Shown: positions 8,716 through 17,103 of the stretch, piece after piece
Numbering within the stretch: position 1 is the stretch's first letter
How the letters are laid out: each line of letters begins with the position of its first letter
NCBI GenBank assembly: GCA_963720475.1
Contig: OY970394.1
Coordinates: 868,001 to 932,000, forward strand
DNA from: G963720475 sp963720475
Lineage (GTDB): Bacteria > Actinomycetota > Thermoleophilia > Solirubrobacterales > Thermoleophilaceae
Direction of reading: 5' to 3'
DNA length: 64,000 bases
Position numbers and translations under genes: made by a program
Notes under the pieces: generated by a model
What the model saw: only the letters and a program-made list of their open reading frames with translations
Told to the model about the DNA's origin: nothing
Database searches by the model: none

Positions 8716-10187
8716 ACGTCGCAGTAATAGGCGCGGGGGTCTCCGGCATGGCCATGGGCCTGCGTCTTCAGGGAGCAGGTGCGGACTTCACGATCTTCGA
8801 GAAGGGGCCGGAGGTCGGCGGCACCTGGCGGGACAACCGTTACCCGGGCCTCACGATCGACGTCCCCTCGCCGCTCTACACGTTCAAGGGCCACCGCCAC
8901 CCCGGCTGGCGACGCTGGATGCCGGACTGGCGCGAGATCCTCGATTACCACCGCGAGGTTGCGACCCGGTCCGGCCTGCGTGAGCGCATCCGCTTCGACA
9001 GCGACGTCGTAGCAGCGAAGTGGACCGGGAGCGAGTGGGAGCTGCGGACCGCCGCGGGCGAAGTCGAGCGCTTCCAGGTGATCGTCTGCGCAACGGGCTT
9101 CCTCCACCACCCGCGGATCCCCGACTTCGAAGGGCTGGGAGATTTCGCCGGCGAGCTCGTGCACTCGGCGCGCTGGCGCGACGAGATCGTGACCACCGGC
9201 CGGCGCGTCGGCGTTGTGGGGAACGGGTCGACCGGCGTCCAGCTGGTCGGCACGCTCGGGGGCAAGGCATCGCACCTGACGATGTTCCAGCGCACCCCGC
9301 AGTGGATCTTCCCGCTGCTGAACTTCAGCATGCCGGACCCGCTGAAGCGGCTGCTCGCGCGCTTTCCGGGCTCGAACGACGTCGTGGTCGAGGGGCTCGT
9401 CCGCTTCGCCGATTGGTTCGTCGGCGGCGCGTCGGTCAAGGAAGACTGGCGCCGGCGGCTGGTGGACGCGGTCGCCAGGCGCAACCTGCGCACCGTGCGC
9501 GACCCCGAGCTGCGCGCGAAGTTGACGCCGCGCGACGCTTCGCTCTGCAAGCGCCCCGTCGTCTCGACGCGCTTCTACAAGGTCGTCCAGCGCCCCGACG
9601 TGGACGTCGAGACCTCGGGGATCGAGCGGGTCGTGCCCGAGGGTGTCGTCACGCAGGACGGCGTCACGCACGAGCTCGACGTGCTGATCCTCGCGACGGG
9701 GTTCGAGGCGCACAACTACATGCGCCCGATGGAGGTGCGCGGTGAGAACGGCACCACCCTCGACGAGGTCTGGGCGAACGGGCCCTACGGGTACCGGACG
9801 GTCGGCCTGCCCGGCTTCCCGAATCTCTTCATGCTGATGGGCCCGCACAGCCCGCTGAACACGATCTCGATCCACGAGAGCGCCGAGCTTCAGTCCGACT
9901 ACGTGATGCAGATGCTCGCCGTGCTCGAGCGCGACGGGACAGTCGCCGCGGCACCGACGGCCGAGGCCACGGCGCGCTGGCTCGACTACATCCGCGACGG
10001 GATGCCCGGCACGGTCTGGGCCAGCGGCTGCAACAGCTGGTACCTCGGCGACGGAGACGTCCCGGTGCTGTGGCCGTACGACCGACGCGCCTGGCACGCC
10101 GCGCTCCGCCGTCCCGAGCTCGCGGACTACGAGCTCAAGACTGCGCAGGATGCGCCCGTCGCCGTGCCGGCCACAGAACGGGACTGA
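8706..10187 (+). CDS. Flavin-containing monooxygenase, Baeyer-Villiger type
   Basis: 493 residues from ATG at 8706; ATG at 8712 is possible. The N-terminal FAD-binding Rossmann motif is GAGVSG and the second nucleotide (NADPH) site is GNGSTG near residue 180. Between them FAGELVHSARW fits the Baeyer-Villiger monooxygenase fingerprint FxGxxxHxxxW, except that the final Pro/Asp position is Arg. A later LATGF motif is also typical. Such enzymes insert oxygen into ketones or hydroxylate soft nucleophiles using NADPH and O2; the substrate is unknown. The start overlaps the upstream sialidase-like gene, so they are probably co-transcribed, though an extracellular propeller and a cytosolic oxygenase have no obvious joint role. 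Confidence 0.8.
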   Translation: MRMNVAVIGAGVSGMAMGLRLQGAGADFTIFEKGPEVGGTWRDNRYPGLTIDVPSPLYTFKGHRHPGWRRWMPDWREILDYHREVATRSGLRERIRFDSDVVAAKWTGSEWELRTAAGEVERFQVIVCATGFLHHPRIPDFEGLGDFAGELVHSARWRDEIVTTGRRVGVVGNGSTGVQLVGTLGGKASHLTMFQRTPQWIFPLLNFSMPDPLKRLLARFPGSNDVVVEGLVRFADWFVGGASVKEDWRRRLVDAVARRNLRTVRDPELRAKLTPRDASLCKRPVVSTRFYKVVQRPDVDVETSGIERVVPEGVVTQDGVTHELDVLILATGFEAHNYMRPMEVRGENGTTLDEVWANGPYGYRTVGLPGFPNLFMLMGPHSPLNTISIHESAELQSDYVMQMLAVLERDGTVAAAPTAEATARWLDYIRDGMPGTVWASGCNSWYLGDGDVPVLWPYDRRAWHAALRRPELADYELKTAQDAPVAVPATERD

Positions 10188-10199
10188 GCGCGCGCGGAC

Positions 10200-12224
10200 T
10201 CAGCGTGTCTGCCGGAGCGTCTTCCGGAACGCCGGCACGCCGTCGTCGCGCACGAGCTTGAGGTCGAGCACTGCGTCGCGCCTCCCTTCTCCGTGGACCT
10301 CGATCAGGGCGAAGTGGCCGCGATCGTCGTTTGCGTAGGCGACTCCGGGCCGGCGGGCGGCATTCGCGGCAGCCTGCGGCTCGCTGAGCGTGATGTCGTT
10401 CGGGGTCGGGATCCCGAGCGGGCAGGCGCGCACTTCGAACAGCCGCCCGTCGTCGTAGACGAGCGTCCAGTGGGTGTCGCCGGTGACGAAGATCGTCGTC
10501 CCGCGGACGTTGTGTTTGATGTGCTCGAGCAGCACCTCGCGCTCGGCGGTGAACCCGGCCGCCCAGCTCCCGTCACGCGCGTTCGCCGGCAGCGGCGCGA
10601 GCGTGCACGGCGAGCAGACCACCTTGAACGGCGCTTTCGATCGCTCGAGCGTCCGCAGCAGCCAGCGGCGCTGGCCGACCCCCAGGAGGCTCCTCTCCGC
10701 GGTGTCGGGAAGTGACGGATTGCTCTTGTAGGATCGCTGGTCAAGCACCCAGAAGCCCGCGAGGCCGGCGTTGAAGCGGTAGAAGCGGCGCGACTCCACG
10801 AGCGACTCCCACGGCGCGAGGCCCCACGGCGGGATGTTGGTCGAGTTGGCATCCTGGACGCCGAAGTCGTGGTCGTCGCGCTGCGCCGCGAACAGGCGCT
10901 TCTGGAGGACCTCGGCGATCCGGGGGTTCGCGAGGAACTCGCGCCAGATGCCTGCGTAGCCGCTGTTGGTCTGGGCGAGCGGCCCCATCGTGTCGGGGTA
11001 GTTGAGGTCGCCCTGCCAGAGGAAGACGTGCGGATCGGCGTCTGCAAGACGATCGAAGATCGGTCCGAACTGCGATGCGCACGATGCAATCGCGATCCGC
11101 GCAGGCGCGCGCGAGCCCGCGCGCGGGGGTGTGACGAACGACCGCACCGGCCCCACGGTCGCGCGCTTGCGCCTGCTCACCCTCGCGCGCCAGTAGATCC
11201 TGCGGTTCGGCGGCAGCGAAGCGGCTGTCGTGAGCGCGCCGAGGAAGCTGTCGGTGACGCCGAGCTCGAGGCGTCGGCTGCGCCTGAACCGCGGGCCGGT
11301 GGCGACCTCGATCTCGACGCGGGCCGGCACGTCGGTCGCTACGCGCAACCGCGCGCCGTCCGCGACCGGCGGTCCTGCGGTGGCCGCGATTACGCTCGGG
11401 ATCGTCGTGCCCGGGTTCTCGGCGCTCCTCATCTCGATGCGGTTGAACGAGGCGGTCGAGCGCTCGCGGATTGCGTCGAGTAACGCCTTGCCGACCGGCG
11501 TCTCGATGACCGCCTGGCCCTCCTGGACGCCGTAAGGCAGCAGGCGGATGTTGCCAAGCGCCGGCAGCCCCGGGACGCCTTCGCTGGGGAACAGCGTACG
11601 AGCGGTTGCGAGCACGCCTGGGTCGCCTGCCTGCTGGAGCTCGGATGTCGCGTCGGTCGCCGTGATCTCGGCCGCGACCCCGGCCGCCGTTCGCACGCTT
11701 GCCCGCAGCTGGGTCGGGCCGCCGCCAGACGCGCTGAAGGCAAGCGTGACCGGGAAGCCGAGCGGCACGAACACGGTCCGCGCGAGCTCCGCCAAGCGGT
11801 TGCCGATCCGTCGCACGATCAGGAGCGCGGCCTCCTCCTGGTCGATGATCGCCGCGTAGTAGGCGCGCGGGCCGGTGCGGCGAAGCACCACGCCCGCACC
11901 CGCGCCGGTCGCGCTCAGCGCTGCCGCGATCTCGCCGTCGCGAAATCGGCGGTCCACCGCAAAAGCGACGGGCCGCGGGTCGCACGGGAAAACGTCTGTG
12001 CCTGCCTGCAGCAGTCCGTGCCCCCCCTCGCGCCGCAGGTTCGCGGCGCCCGCGCAGATCCAGCCGGGCCAGCCGTCGCCCCGGCCCTCCGCGGCGAAGT
12101 CGAGCACGTGCGCGGGGGTGTCCGCCGCCCGCGCGCTCGGATCGCCGCGCACGCCGAGCAGGCCGACCGCCGTGGCCGCACCCAGACCGATCAGGTCCCG
12201 CCGGCGGAGCTCCGGGTCGAGCAT
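10200..12224 (-). CDS. Tat-exported PhoD-like phosphatase/phosphodiesterase
   Basis: 674 residues from ATG at 12224. A twin-arginine signal is clear (RRRDLIGLGAATAVGLLG). The C-terminal 330 residues hold the PhoD-type metallophosphatase motifs: QGDLNYPD, QRDDHDFGVQDAN (the WDDHDFG-type box) and VTGDTHW. Related enzymes are calcium/iron alkaline phosphatases or phosphodiesterases that fold in the cytosol and leave through Tat. The N-terminal 300 residues before the catalytic domain look like a beta-sandwich region that I do not recognise. It is convergent with the monooxygenase and divergent from the first SnoaL-like gene, sharing a 65-bp intergenic region. Confidence 0.75.
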   Translation of the reverse strand: MLDPELRRRDLIGLGAATAVGLLGVRGDPSARAADTPAHVLDFAAEGRGDGWPGWICAGAANLRREGGHGLLQAGTDVFPCDPRPVAFAVDRRFRDGEIAAALSATGAGAGVVLRRTGPRAYYAAIIDQEEAALLIVRRIGNRLAELARTVFVPLGFPVTLAFSASGGGPTQLRASVRTAAGVAAEITATDATSELQQAGDPGVLATARTLFPSEGVPGLPALGNIRLLPYGVQEGQAVIETPVGKALLDAIRERSTASFNRIEMRSAENPGTTIPSVIAATAGPPVADGARLRVATDVPARVEIEVATGPRFRRSRRLELGVTDSFLGALTTAASLPPNRRIYWRARVSRRKRATVGPVRSFVTPPRAGSRAPARIAIASCASQFGPIFDRLADADPHVFLWQGDLNYPDTMGPLAQTNSGYAGIWREFLANPRIAEVLQKRLFAAQRDDHDFGVQDANSTNIPPWGLAPWESLVESRRFYRFNAGLAGFWVLDQRSYKSNPSLPDTAERSLLGVGQRRWLLRTLERSKAPFKVVCSPCTLAPLPANARDGSWAAGFTAEREVLLEHIKHNVRGTTIFVTGDTHWTLVYDDGRLFEVRACPLGIPTPNDITLSEPQAAANAARRPGVAYANDDRGHFALIEVHGEGRRDAVLDLKLVRDDGVPAFRKTLRQTR

Positions 12225-12274
12225 CGGCCAATCGTGGCAAACCGGCGGGCCGGCGGAGCCGGCTGCGCAGCGGC

Positions 12275-12280
12275 GATACT
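12275..12280 (+). promoter_or_regulatory. GATACT -10-like element, leaderless start
   Basis: GATACT ends exactly 9 nt before the ATG at 12290. The same hexamer at the same distance precedes five other SnoaL-like starts in this window, which supports a -10 box driving a leaderless mRNA. Confidence 0.6.
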
Positions 12281-12289
12281 GCGTTGGCG

Positions 12290-12700
12290 ATGTCGGCGGA
12301 GAATGTAGAACTGGTGCGCGGGATCTACGCCGAGTGGAGCGCGGGCAACTTCCGCGCCGGCCGGGAGCTCATGGACCCGTCGCTGACCACCGTCTGGGCG
12401 GACCAGTTCCCGACAGCCGGGACCTACCACGGTCCCGCCGCTCACACAGCCGCGATGAAGGAGTGGCTCTCGGCCTGGGACGACTTCCGGCTCGAGGCTG
12501 AGGACTTCATCGACGCGGGAGATTCCGTCGTCGTGCCGTTCAAGGTCAAGGCGCGGGGGAAGGGGAGTGGGGCCGAAGTGGACCGGCGGTGGGCACACGT
12601 GTGGACGCTGCGGACCGACCGCGTCGTGCGCTTCGAGGTGCATCTCGACGTCGCGGAGGCGATGCGGGCCGTCGGCCTGGAAAGAGGAAAGGAGAGCTAG
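12290..12700 (+). CDS. SnoaL/NTF2-like small protein
   Basis: 136 residues, MSAENVELV start. The pattern is that of the SnoaL-like subgroup of the NTF2 superfamily: an N-terminal helix pair, a short YHGP segment near residue 48, a D-A-G-D-S-V-V strand turn and a GSGAEV strand. Such domains form a cone-shaped barrel that binds small hydrophobic molecules, sometimes as isomerases or cyclases; no ligand can be assigned. This is the most upstream member of the SnoaL family here. It lacks the standard VGLSE tail and ends in ERGKES. A GATACT element 9 nt before the ATG and no Shine-Dalgarno sequence suggest a leaderless transcript. Confidence 0.75.
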   Translation: MSAENVELVRGIYAEWSAGNFRAGRELMDPSLTTVWADQFPTAGTYHGPAAHTAAMKEWLSAWDDFRLEAEDFIDAGDSVVVPFKVKARGKGSGAEVDRRWAHVWTLRTDRVVRFEVHLDVAEAMRAVGLERGKES

Positions 12701-12919
12701 CCTGGAACCGAGCGCGCCGGATGGTGAGGATCAGACCGCGTGATCCTGCGGGCCTTCACGACGCGCCATCATGTACGGCCCCCGCGCGGGCCTGCTCGAG
12801 ACAGCCTGCGGAAGATGCTGCTCTCCGGCGAGCAATAACGGCGCTCGAGAGGCGGGCAGGGCGTACAGTCCTCCGGTGCCGACAGACGGCTTGACAACGC
12901 AACGGGCAGGAGGAGACGG

Positions 12920-13438
12920 ATGAACGGAATCGGCAAGGCAGGGCTATGTGCGCTCGCCCTCGCGGCACTCGTAGCCGGCGGGTGCGGGTCCGACGACGAC
13001 AACGACAAGGCCGACACAGCCTCGAAGACCGAGGCGGGCAAGCCCAGCCGCGGGTTCGAGAAATCGAAGACGATCAACGGCTGCGAGATCAAGCCCTCGG
13101 CCAAGTGTCCCGGCGCTGATCTGCACGGCGCCCAACTGCAGGGGGCCATTCTGGATCGCGCCAACCTGAAAGGCGCGAACCTGAATAGCGCCAACCTCGA
13201 GGACGCCAGGCTGAACAAGGCCGACCTCACCGAGGCGGACCTGACGAGCGCCCGACTGGTCAAGGCCTCGCTTGTCGGCGCCATCCTTTACAAGGCGAAG
13301 CTGACCCAAGCCGATGTTGCCGACGCGGACCTCACGGACGCAATCCTCGTAGACGCCAAGACGCAGGGCGCCAACTTGAGCAAGGCCCACATCTGCAACA
13401 CCACGTTCCCCTCCGGGAATAAGGTGGACTGCAAGTGA
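12920..13438 (+). CDS. Pentapeptide-repeat lipoprotein
   Basis: 172 residues with a strong AGGAGG-type ribosome site just before ATG at 12920. The signal peptide ends in a lipobox (LVAGGC), followed by a Ser/Asp-rich tether. Residues about 65-160 are tandem pentapeptide repeats of the A(D/N)LxxA type (ANLKGANLNSANLEDARL and so on), which fold as a right-handed quadrilateral beta-helix. Two Cys pairs flank the helix (GCEIKPSAKC near its start, ICNTTFPSGNKVDC at the end). The protein is probably anchored on the outer membrane face. The next gene begins inside its stop codon (GTGA overlap) and has a nearly identical signal and lipobox. Confidence 0.85.
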   Translation: MNGIGKAGLCALALAALVAGGCGSDDDNDKADTASKTEAGKPSRGFEKSKTINGCEIKPSAKCPGADLHGAQLQGAILDRANLKGANLNSANLEDARLNKADLTEADLTSARLVKASLVGAILYKAKLTQADVADADLTDAILVDAKTQGANLSKAHICNTTFPSGNKVDCK

Positions 13439-13911
13439 GAGGGATCGGTAGAGCAGGACTGTGCGCGCTCGCGCTTACGGCGCTCGTAGCTGTCGGCTGC
13501 GGCTCGGACGACAGCGACGACAAGGCCGATGCGGGCGAGGGGACTTCGAAGGAGGAGCCCCGCCGCGGCTTCGAGTCGAGCTCGGGCGACTTCACGCGCA
13601 ACGTGCAGATCAACGTGGACAACCTCGCAAGGGGGGAACGCGTCAAGCTGACCTTCGACGATCAGCTCGAGCTCGGGGATGTAGATTTCGACGGCGGCGG
13701 CGGACACGTGGATCAGCACACCCTCACGATCCGGGGGACGGGGAACGACGACGAAGGCCCCTCCGCCTCGGTGAGCGTCGCGAGAGAGAGCGGCGCGATC
13801 AACGGCACCGCCGAGATCCCCTCCGACGCCGGTAAGGTCACCGCCTACGTCAGCAGCACGTACGCGGGCGAAATCGACAACGGCGATTTCGGTCTCAACA
13901 TCGGCGACTAG
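13435..13911 (+). CDS. Lipoprotein of unknown function paired with the pentapeptide lipoprotein
   Basis: 158 residues; the start GTG overlaps the preceding stop (GTGA). The first 25 residues (MRGIGRAGLCALALTALVAV, then GCGSDD) nearly repeat those of the upstream lipoprotein, including the lipobox, but the mature part is unrelated: acidic, Gly/Asp-rich, probably beta-structured. No conserved domain is recognised. The pair looks like one export leader duplicated in front of two different domains. Co-translation with the pentapeptide lipoprotein suggests that the two work together at the cell surface. Confidence 0.75.
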   Translation: MRGIGRAGLCALALTALVAVGCGSDDSDDKADAGEGTSKEEPRRGFESSSGDFTRNVQINVDNLARGERVKLTFDDQLELGDVDFDGGGGHVDQHTLTIRGTGNDDEGPSASVSVARESGAINGTAEIPSDAGKVTAYVSSTYAGEIDNGDFGLNIGD

Positions 13912-13916
13912 GTCGC

Positions 13917-13922
13917 GATACT
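13917..13922 (+). promoter_or_regulatory. GATACT -10-like element
   Basis: GATACT ends 9 nt before the ATG at 13932, the same arrangement as at 12275, 16239, 19714, 24116 and 26756. No ribosome-binding site lies between it and the ATG. Confidence 0.6.
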
Positions 13923-13931
13923 GCGAGGGCG

Positions 13932-14324
13932 ATGTCGCAGGAGAACTTGGAGGTCGTGCGAGCGGCGTCCGCAGCTTTCGAGCGCGGCGACCTGACCGCG
14001 TTCCTGGAGGCGATGAGCGACGACGTCATCATTCATCGCCCCGATTTCGGTGATATCTACCACGGCAAGCGGGGCTACCTCGAGGTGACCTCCGACTGGA
14101 ACGAGCAGTTCGCGGAATGGTCCGCAGTCGCCGAGGAGTTCATCGTGGTGAGTGGACACGTCGTGGTGCGGGTTCATCAGACCGCTCGTGGTGAGAAAAG
14201 CGGCGTGCCAGTAGAGGCCGACTACTGGTTCACCTACGAGGTGGCTGAAGGGAAGATCGCTCGGATCGACATGTGCCGGACCCGTGCCCAGGCGTTCGAC
14301 TGCGCGGCCCGGTGTCCCAGGTGA
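13932..14324 (+). CDS. SnoaL/NTF2-like small protein with altered C-terminus
   Basis: 130 residues starting MSQENLEVV. The body is a normal family member (IYHGKRGYLEV, SGVPVEADYWFTYEV). The C-terminus departs from the family: after RTRAQAF it reads DCAARCPR instead of a DAVGLSE-type tail. The conserved 3' DNA end has therefore been lost, perhaps by recombination or a frameshift near 14295. The last four bases overlap the GTG of the downstream esterase. The GATACT element upstream is kept. The closest relative in the window by eye is the gene at 18660-19055, which shares YHGK.GYLE and an EEFAxW segment. Confidence 0.72.
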   Translation: MSQENLEVVRAASAAFERGDLTAFLEAMSDDVIIHRPDFGDIYHGKRGYLEVTSDWNEQFAEWSAVAEEFIVVSGHVVVRVHQTARGEKSGVPVEADYWFTYEVAEGKIARIDMCRTRAQAFDCAARCPR

Positions 14325-15823
14325 GTACGTGCCGCGGCGTTGCGATGCTTCTGTTCTGCCTCGCGGTCTGCGCCGCGCCTACCACCGCGCGAGCGGCCCC
14401 TGATCCGCCGGACCCAGGGCAGACGACGTCCGGGACCGTCGCGTCGAACGGCACCGACTATCAGTACCTCCTCTACACGCCGAAGTCGTACGTGCCGGGG
14501 CGCATGGCACCGCTGCTCGTGATGGTTCACGGCTGTCAGACCACAGCCGAGCAGGAGATGAGCGTGACGCTCTACAACCAGACCGCTGAGCGAGAAGGCT
14601 TCGTGGTCCTCTACCCGGACGTCGACGCGCTCGGGCGCGCGCAGCCTGGTCCCCTCAACCAGTGTTGGAAGTTTGCGTACCCCCCCGCCTACACGCGCGA
14701 CAACAGCGACGCTGCCGCCATCGCCGACATGACCCGGGCCGTCATGGCAAAGCTGTCCATCGACCCCGAGCGCGTCTTCCTCGCCGGTATTTCGGCGGGT
14801 GGGCTCATGGCCTCGGTCAATGCTGCCGCGTACCCCGACCTGTACGCGGCGGTGGCTGTCTTCTCCTCCTCGGCTTACGCCGACGGGCCCTGCTTCACGA
14901 CCGGCGTGGGCATCCCAGCCGCGGCGAGCGCCCAGCTCGCATTCGCCCAGATGGGCCCGCGCGCCCGCATCGTCCCGCGCTTCGTGCTCGGCGGCGACGC
15001 TGACCTTGCGTTTCCCTGGACGTGCACGGAGAAGGCGCTCGAGCAGGGGCTGCGCACCAACAACCTCGTCCTCGGCCAGAGCCAGGAGCGGCCGATCGCG
15101 CTAACGCCGGCCGCGGTTCGGAAGGAGCAGAAGCCTGGCGGCCACGCCTACACGGTCAAGAGCTATCGCGATCCGGACGGTTGCCTGATCGGCGAGAGTT
15201 GGAACGTCCACGGAATGGGTCACTTCTGGTCGGGCGGTACGACGGATCCCAGGTATGCGGGATACGGGGATACGAAGGGCCCGAGCGGGGCCGAGGCTTC
15301 GTGGGCGTTTCTCAGGCGCTACACGAAGAGCTCGACGGCGATGCCCTGCGCGGAGGCCGCAGGGGCGGCCACGCACTCGTGCGTCCCCCGCCGGTCGCGA
15401 ATCGGTCGCCGCAGCATCGGCCGCGTCCGGCTGGGATCCACGCGCAAGGATGCCGACCGGCGTGCCGGGATACCCGCGAGCCGAACGACCACCCACAGCC
15501 TGCGCTGGTGCGTCGAGGGCTCGTCCGGGAAGGTGGTCGCGGTGTTCTCGAAGTCCGCTCGGGGCGCACGCGCCCGGCTGGTGGTCTCGAGTGCGCCCCG
15601 CCACCAACTCAGGTCGGCCGGACGTGGAATGAGGGTGCGCACCCTTCGCCAGCGCTTCCCTGGGCTACGCCGACTCGCTCCCGGCGTCTATAGGGCCGGT
15701 CCCCGCAGCCGTACGATCTTCGGCGTCCGGCGCGGACGCGTCCACTACATCGCACTCGCCGAGAGACGGGTGATCGGAGACCGTGCCGAGCTCGTGCGCT
15801 ACCTGCGCCGGGCGAACCTCTGA
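14321..15823 (+). CDS. Secreted PHB-depolymerase/feruloyl-esterase-like hydrolase
   Basis: About 500 residues from GTG at 14321, which overlaps the preceding stop (GTGA); ATG at 14345 is possible. The signal peptide ends near ARAAPDPP. The alpha/beta hydrolase core of the PHB-depolymerase esterase family is clear: PLLVMVHGCQTT (oxyanion region), GISAGG with the nucleophile Ser near residue 157, a GGDADLAFPW Asp region and NVHGMGHFWSGG with the catalytic His. These enzymes cleave polyester or aryl ester bonds outside the cell. After about residue 350 follows a 150-residue Arg-rich module (RIGRRSIGRVRLG, LRWCVEGSSGKV) not needed for the hydrolase fold. Similar C-terminal modules are attached to other exported proteins in this lineage, as far as I recall. 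Confidence 0.8.
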   Translation: MSTCRGVAMLLFCLAVCAAPTTARAAPDPPDPGQTTSGTVASNGTDYQYLLYTPKSYVPGRMAPLLVMVHGCQTTAEQEMSVTLYNQTAEREGFVVLYPDVDALGRAQPGPLNQCWKFAYPPAYTRDNSDAAAIADMTRAVMAKLSIDPERVFLAGISAGGLMASVNAAAYPDLYAAVAVFSSSAYADGPCFTTGVGIPAAASAQLAFAQMGPRARIVPRFVLGGDADLAFPWTCTEKALEQGLRTNNLVLGQSQERPIALTPAAVRKEQKPGGHAYTVKSYRDPDGCLIGESWNVHGMGHFWSGGTTDPRYAGYGDTKGPSGAEASWAFLRRYTKSSTAMPCAEAAGAATHSCVPRRSRIGRRSIGRVRLGSTRKDADRRAGIPASRTTTHSLRWCVEGSSGKVVAVFSKSARGARARLVVSSAPRHQLRSAGRGMRVRTLRQRFPGLRRLAPGVYRAGPRSRTIFGVRRGRVHYIALAERRVIGDRAELVRYLRRANL

Positions 15824-16224
15824 TGTCGCAGGACAGGATCGAGATCGTCCGGGAAGCGATCGCCGCCTTCAATCGGCGGGATCTGGAAGCCATGTTCAAG
15901 CACTACGACCCCGAGATCGAGTACCACGATGCGGGCGACCTTCCGGGTGGCGGCGTGCACCACGGACTCGACGCTGTTCGCCAGCATGTGGAGGGCTATC
16001 TCGACGCGTGGGCCGAGACCAGCGTGGAAGTGGACGAGATCGATCTCGTTGGCGAGCAGGTGCTTGCTCGAATTCGATACGTCGGCGTGGGGAGGACCAC
16101 AGGCATCGAGGTCGAGACCCCGCCGTTCTTCGCGGTCTACGACTTCCGCGCCGAGCGCGTGCTCCGCGTCCGACAGTTCGCGACCCACGCCGACGCGCTA
16201 CGAGCCCTCGGCCTCTCGACCTAG
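15823..16224 (+). CDS. SnoaL/NTF2-like small protein
   Basis: 133 residues, MSQDRIEIV start. The ATG shares its A with the TGA of the esterase (TGATG), so it is probably read from the esterase mRNA by translational coupling and lacks the GATACT promoter of its relatives. Family features are GVHHGLDAVRQHV, DLVGEQVLARIRYVG and GRTTGIEVETPPFFAVYDF. The C-terminus is ALRALGLST, a variant of the usual ALEAVGLSE. Confidence 0.75.
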   Translation: MSQDRIEIVREAIAAFNRRDLEAMFKHYDPEIEYHDAGDLPGGGVHHGLDAVRQHVEGYLDAWAETSVEVDEIDLVGEQVLARIRYVGVGRTTGIEVETPPFFAVYDFRAERVLRVRQFATHADALRALGLST

Positions 16225-16238
16225 GGAGTCCCCCGCGC

Positions 16239-16244
16239 GATACT
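16239..16244 (+). promoter_or_regulatory. GATACT -10-like element
   Basis: GATACT ends 9 nt before the ATG at 16254, inside the shared 17-base block GCGATACTGCGCGGGCG that also precedes the genes at 19729, 24131 and 26771. Confidence 0.65.
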
Positions 16245-16253
16245 GCGCGGGCG

Positions 16254-16688
16254 ATGTCGCAGAAGAACGTCGAGCTGATCGAAGCCCTGCTGCCGGACCC
16301 GAGCACCGACATCGTCCCGCTCTTTCGGGACGAGGACACCTTCGTTCAAATGCGCGACGCCCTAAGCCCGTTTATCACGGTCGATTTCCAGCACGTCATG
16401 CGGTTTCCAGCTGAGACCCGGACCAATGCTGGGCTGGAAGGCCTCCGCAAGAACTGGCTCGACTGGCTGGAACCGTGGGCGACATATCGCAGCACCCTCG
16501 AGAAGGTCGAAGACATAGAAGGCCAGGTCTGGGCCTTGTTCCGAAACCATGGCCGCCGCGCCGGGATGGAGATTGAGATCGAGCTCATGGCCGCAGCGAC
16601 CTTTGCGTTCAGGGAGGGAAAGCTGGCCCGGTGGGAGGACTACACGGACCGGGCCGAAGCCCTCCAAGCCATGGGGCTGTCGGAGTAA
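16254..16688 (+). CDS. SnoaL/NTF2-like small protein, divergent core
   Basis: 144 residues, the longest standard member in the array. It starts MSQKNVELI and ends EALQAMGLSE, but its core differs strongly: FVQMRDALSPFITVDFQ replaces the usual YRGRDG region, and the second half (WALFRNHGRRAGMEIEIELM) is more hydrophobic. The conserved ends with a divergent centre suggest the ends are exchanged or constrained separately from the core. The next member starts 8 nt after its TAA. Confidence 0.72.
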   Translation: MSQKNVELIEALLPDPSTDIVPLFRDEDTFVQMRDALSPFITVDFQHVMRFPAETRTNAGLEGLRKNWLDWLEPWATYRSTLEKVEDIEGQVWALFRNHGRRAGMEIEIELMAAATFAFREGKLARWEDYTDRAEALQAMGLSE

Positions 16689-16696
16689 CGCGGGCG

Positions 16697-17083
16697 ATGT
16701 CGCAGGAGAACGTGAGACTGGTTGAGGAGATGTACGCCGCGATTGAGCGCGGTGACCTCGATGGTTTCCTGGCTCTCGCTCACCCGGAGATCAGGTTCCG
16801 CTCGCTGATCATGGAGGCCGAGGGCCGGACCCTTGAAGGGCATGACGGTGTGCGGGAGTGGTGGGCCGTTGTGATCGACGCACTCAACACGAGGCCGAAC
16901 GCGGAGCAGATCGAAGGCTTTCGAGATCGTGGGATAGCTCGCCTGCAACTCGCGGGCAACGTTGGGGGTGTCCAGGTCTCTCAGACGATGTGGATGAGCT
17001 GGCGGGTCCGTGACGGTCAGGTCATCTGGTGGGCAACGTTCCGCACTGAGGCCGAAGCGCTCGACGACGTCGGCCTTTCGTAG
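16697..17083 (+). CDS. SnoaL/NTF2-like small protein
   Basis: 128 residues starting MSQENVRLV. The start lies 8 nt after the previous stop, and the intergenic block CGCGGGCG is the tail of the standard leader without its GATACT part, so the gene is probably co-transcribed with the one before it. Family features are TLEGHDGVREWW and VSQTMWMSWRVRDGQVIWW. The C-terminus ALDDVGLS lacks the final Glu. Confidence 0.74.
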   Translation: MSQENVRLVEEMYAAIERGDLDGFLALAHPEIRFRSLIMEAEGRTLEGHDGVREWWAVVIDALNTRPNAEQIEGFRDRGIARLQLAGNVGGVQVSQTMWMSWRVRDGQVIWWATFRTEAEALDDVGLS

Positions 17084-17103
17084 ACGACCCAGCGCCGTCA
17101 CAA

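Noticed and set aside
12891..12896. Perfect -35 hexamer TTGACA upstream of the pentapeptide lipoprotein
   Set aside because: No -10 hexamer lies 16-18 bp downstream; that region is the ribosome-binding site of the gene. TACAGT at 12864 is a better -10 candidate.
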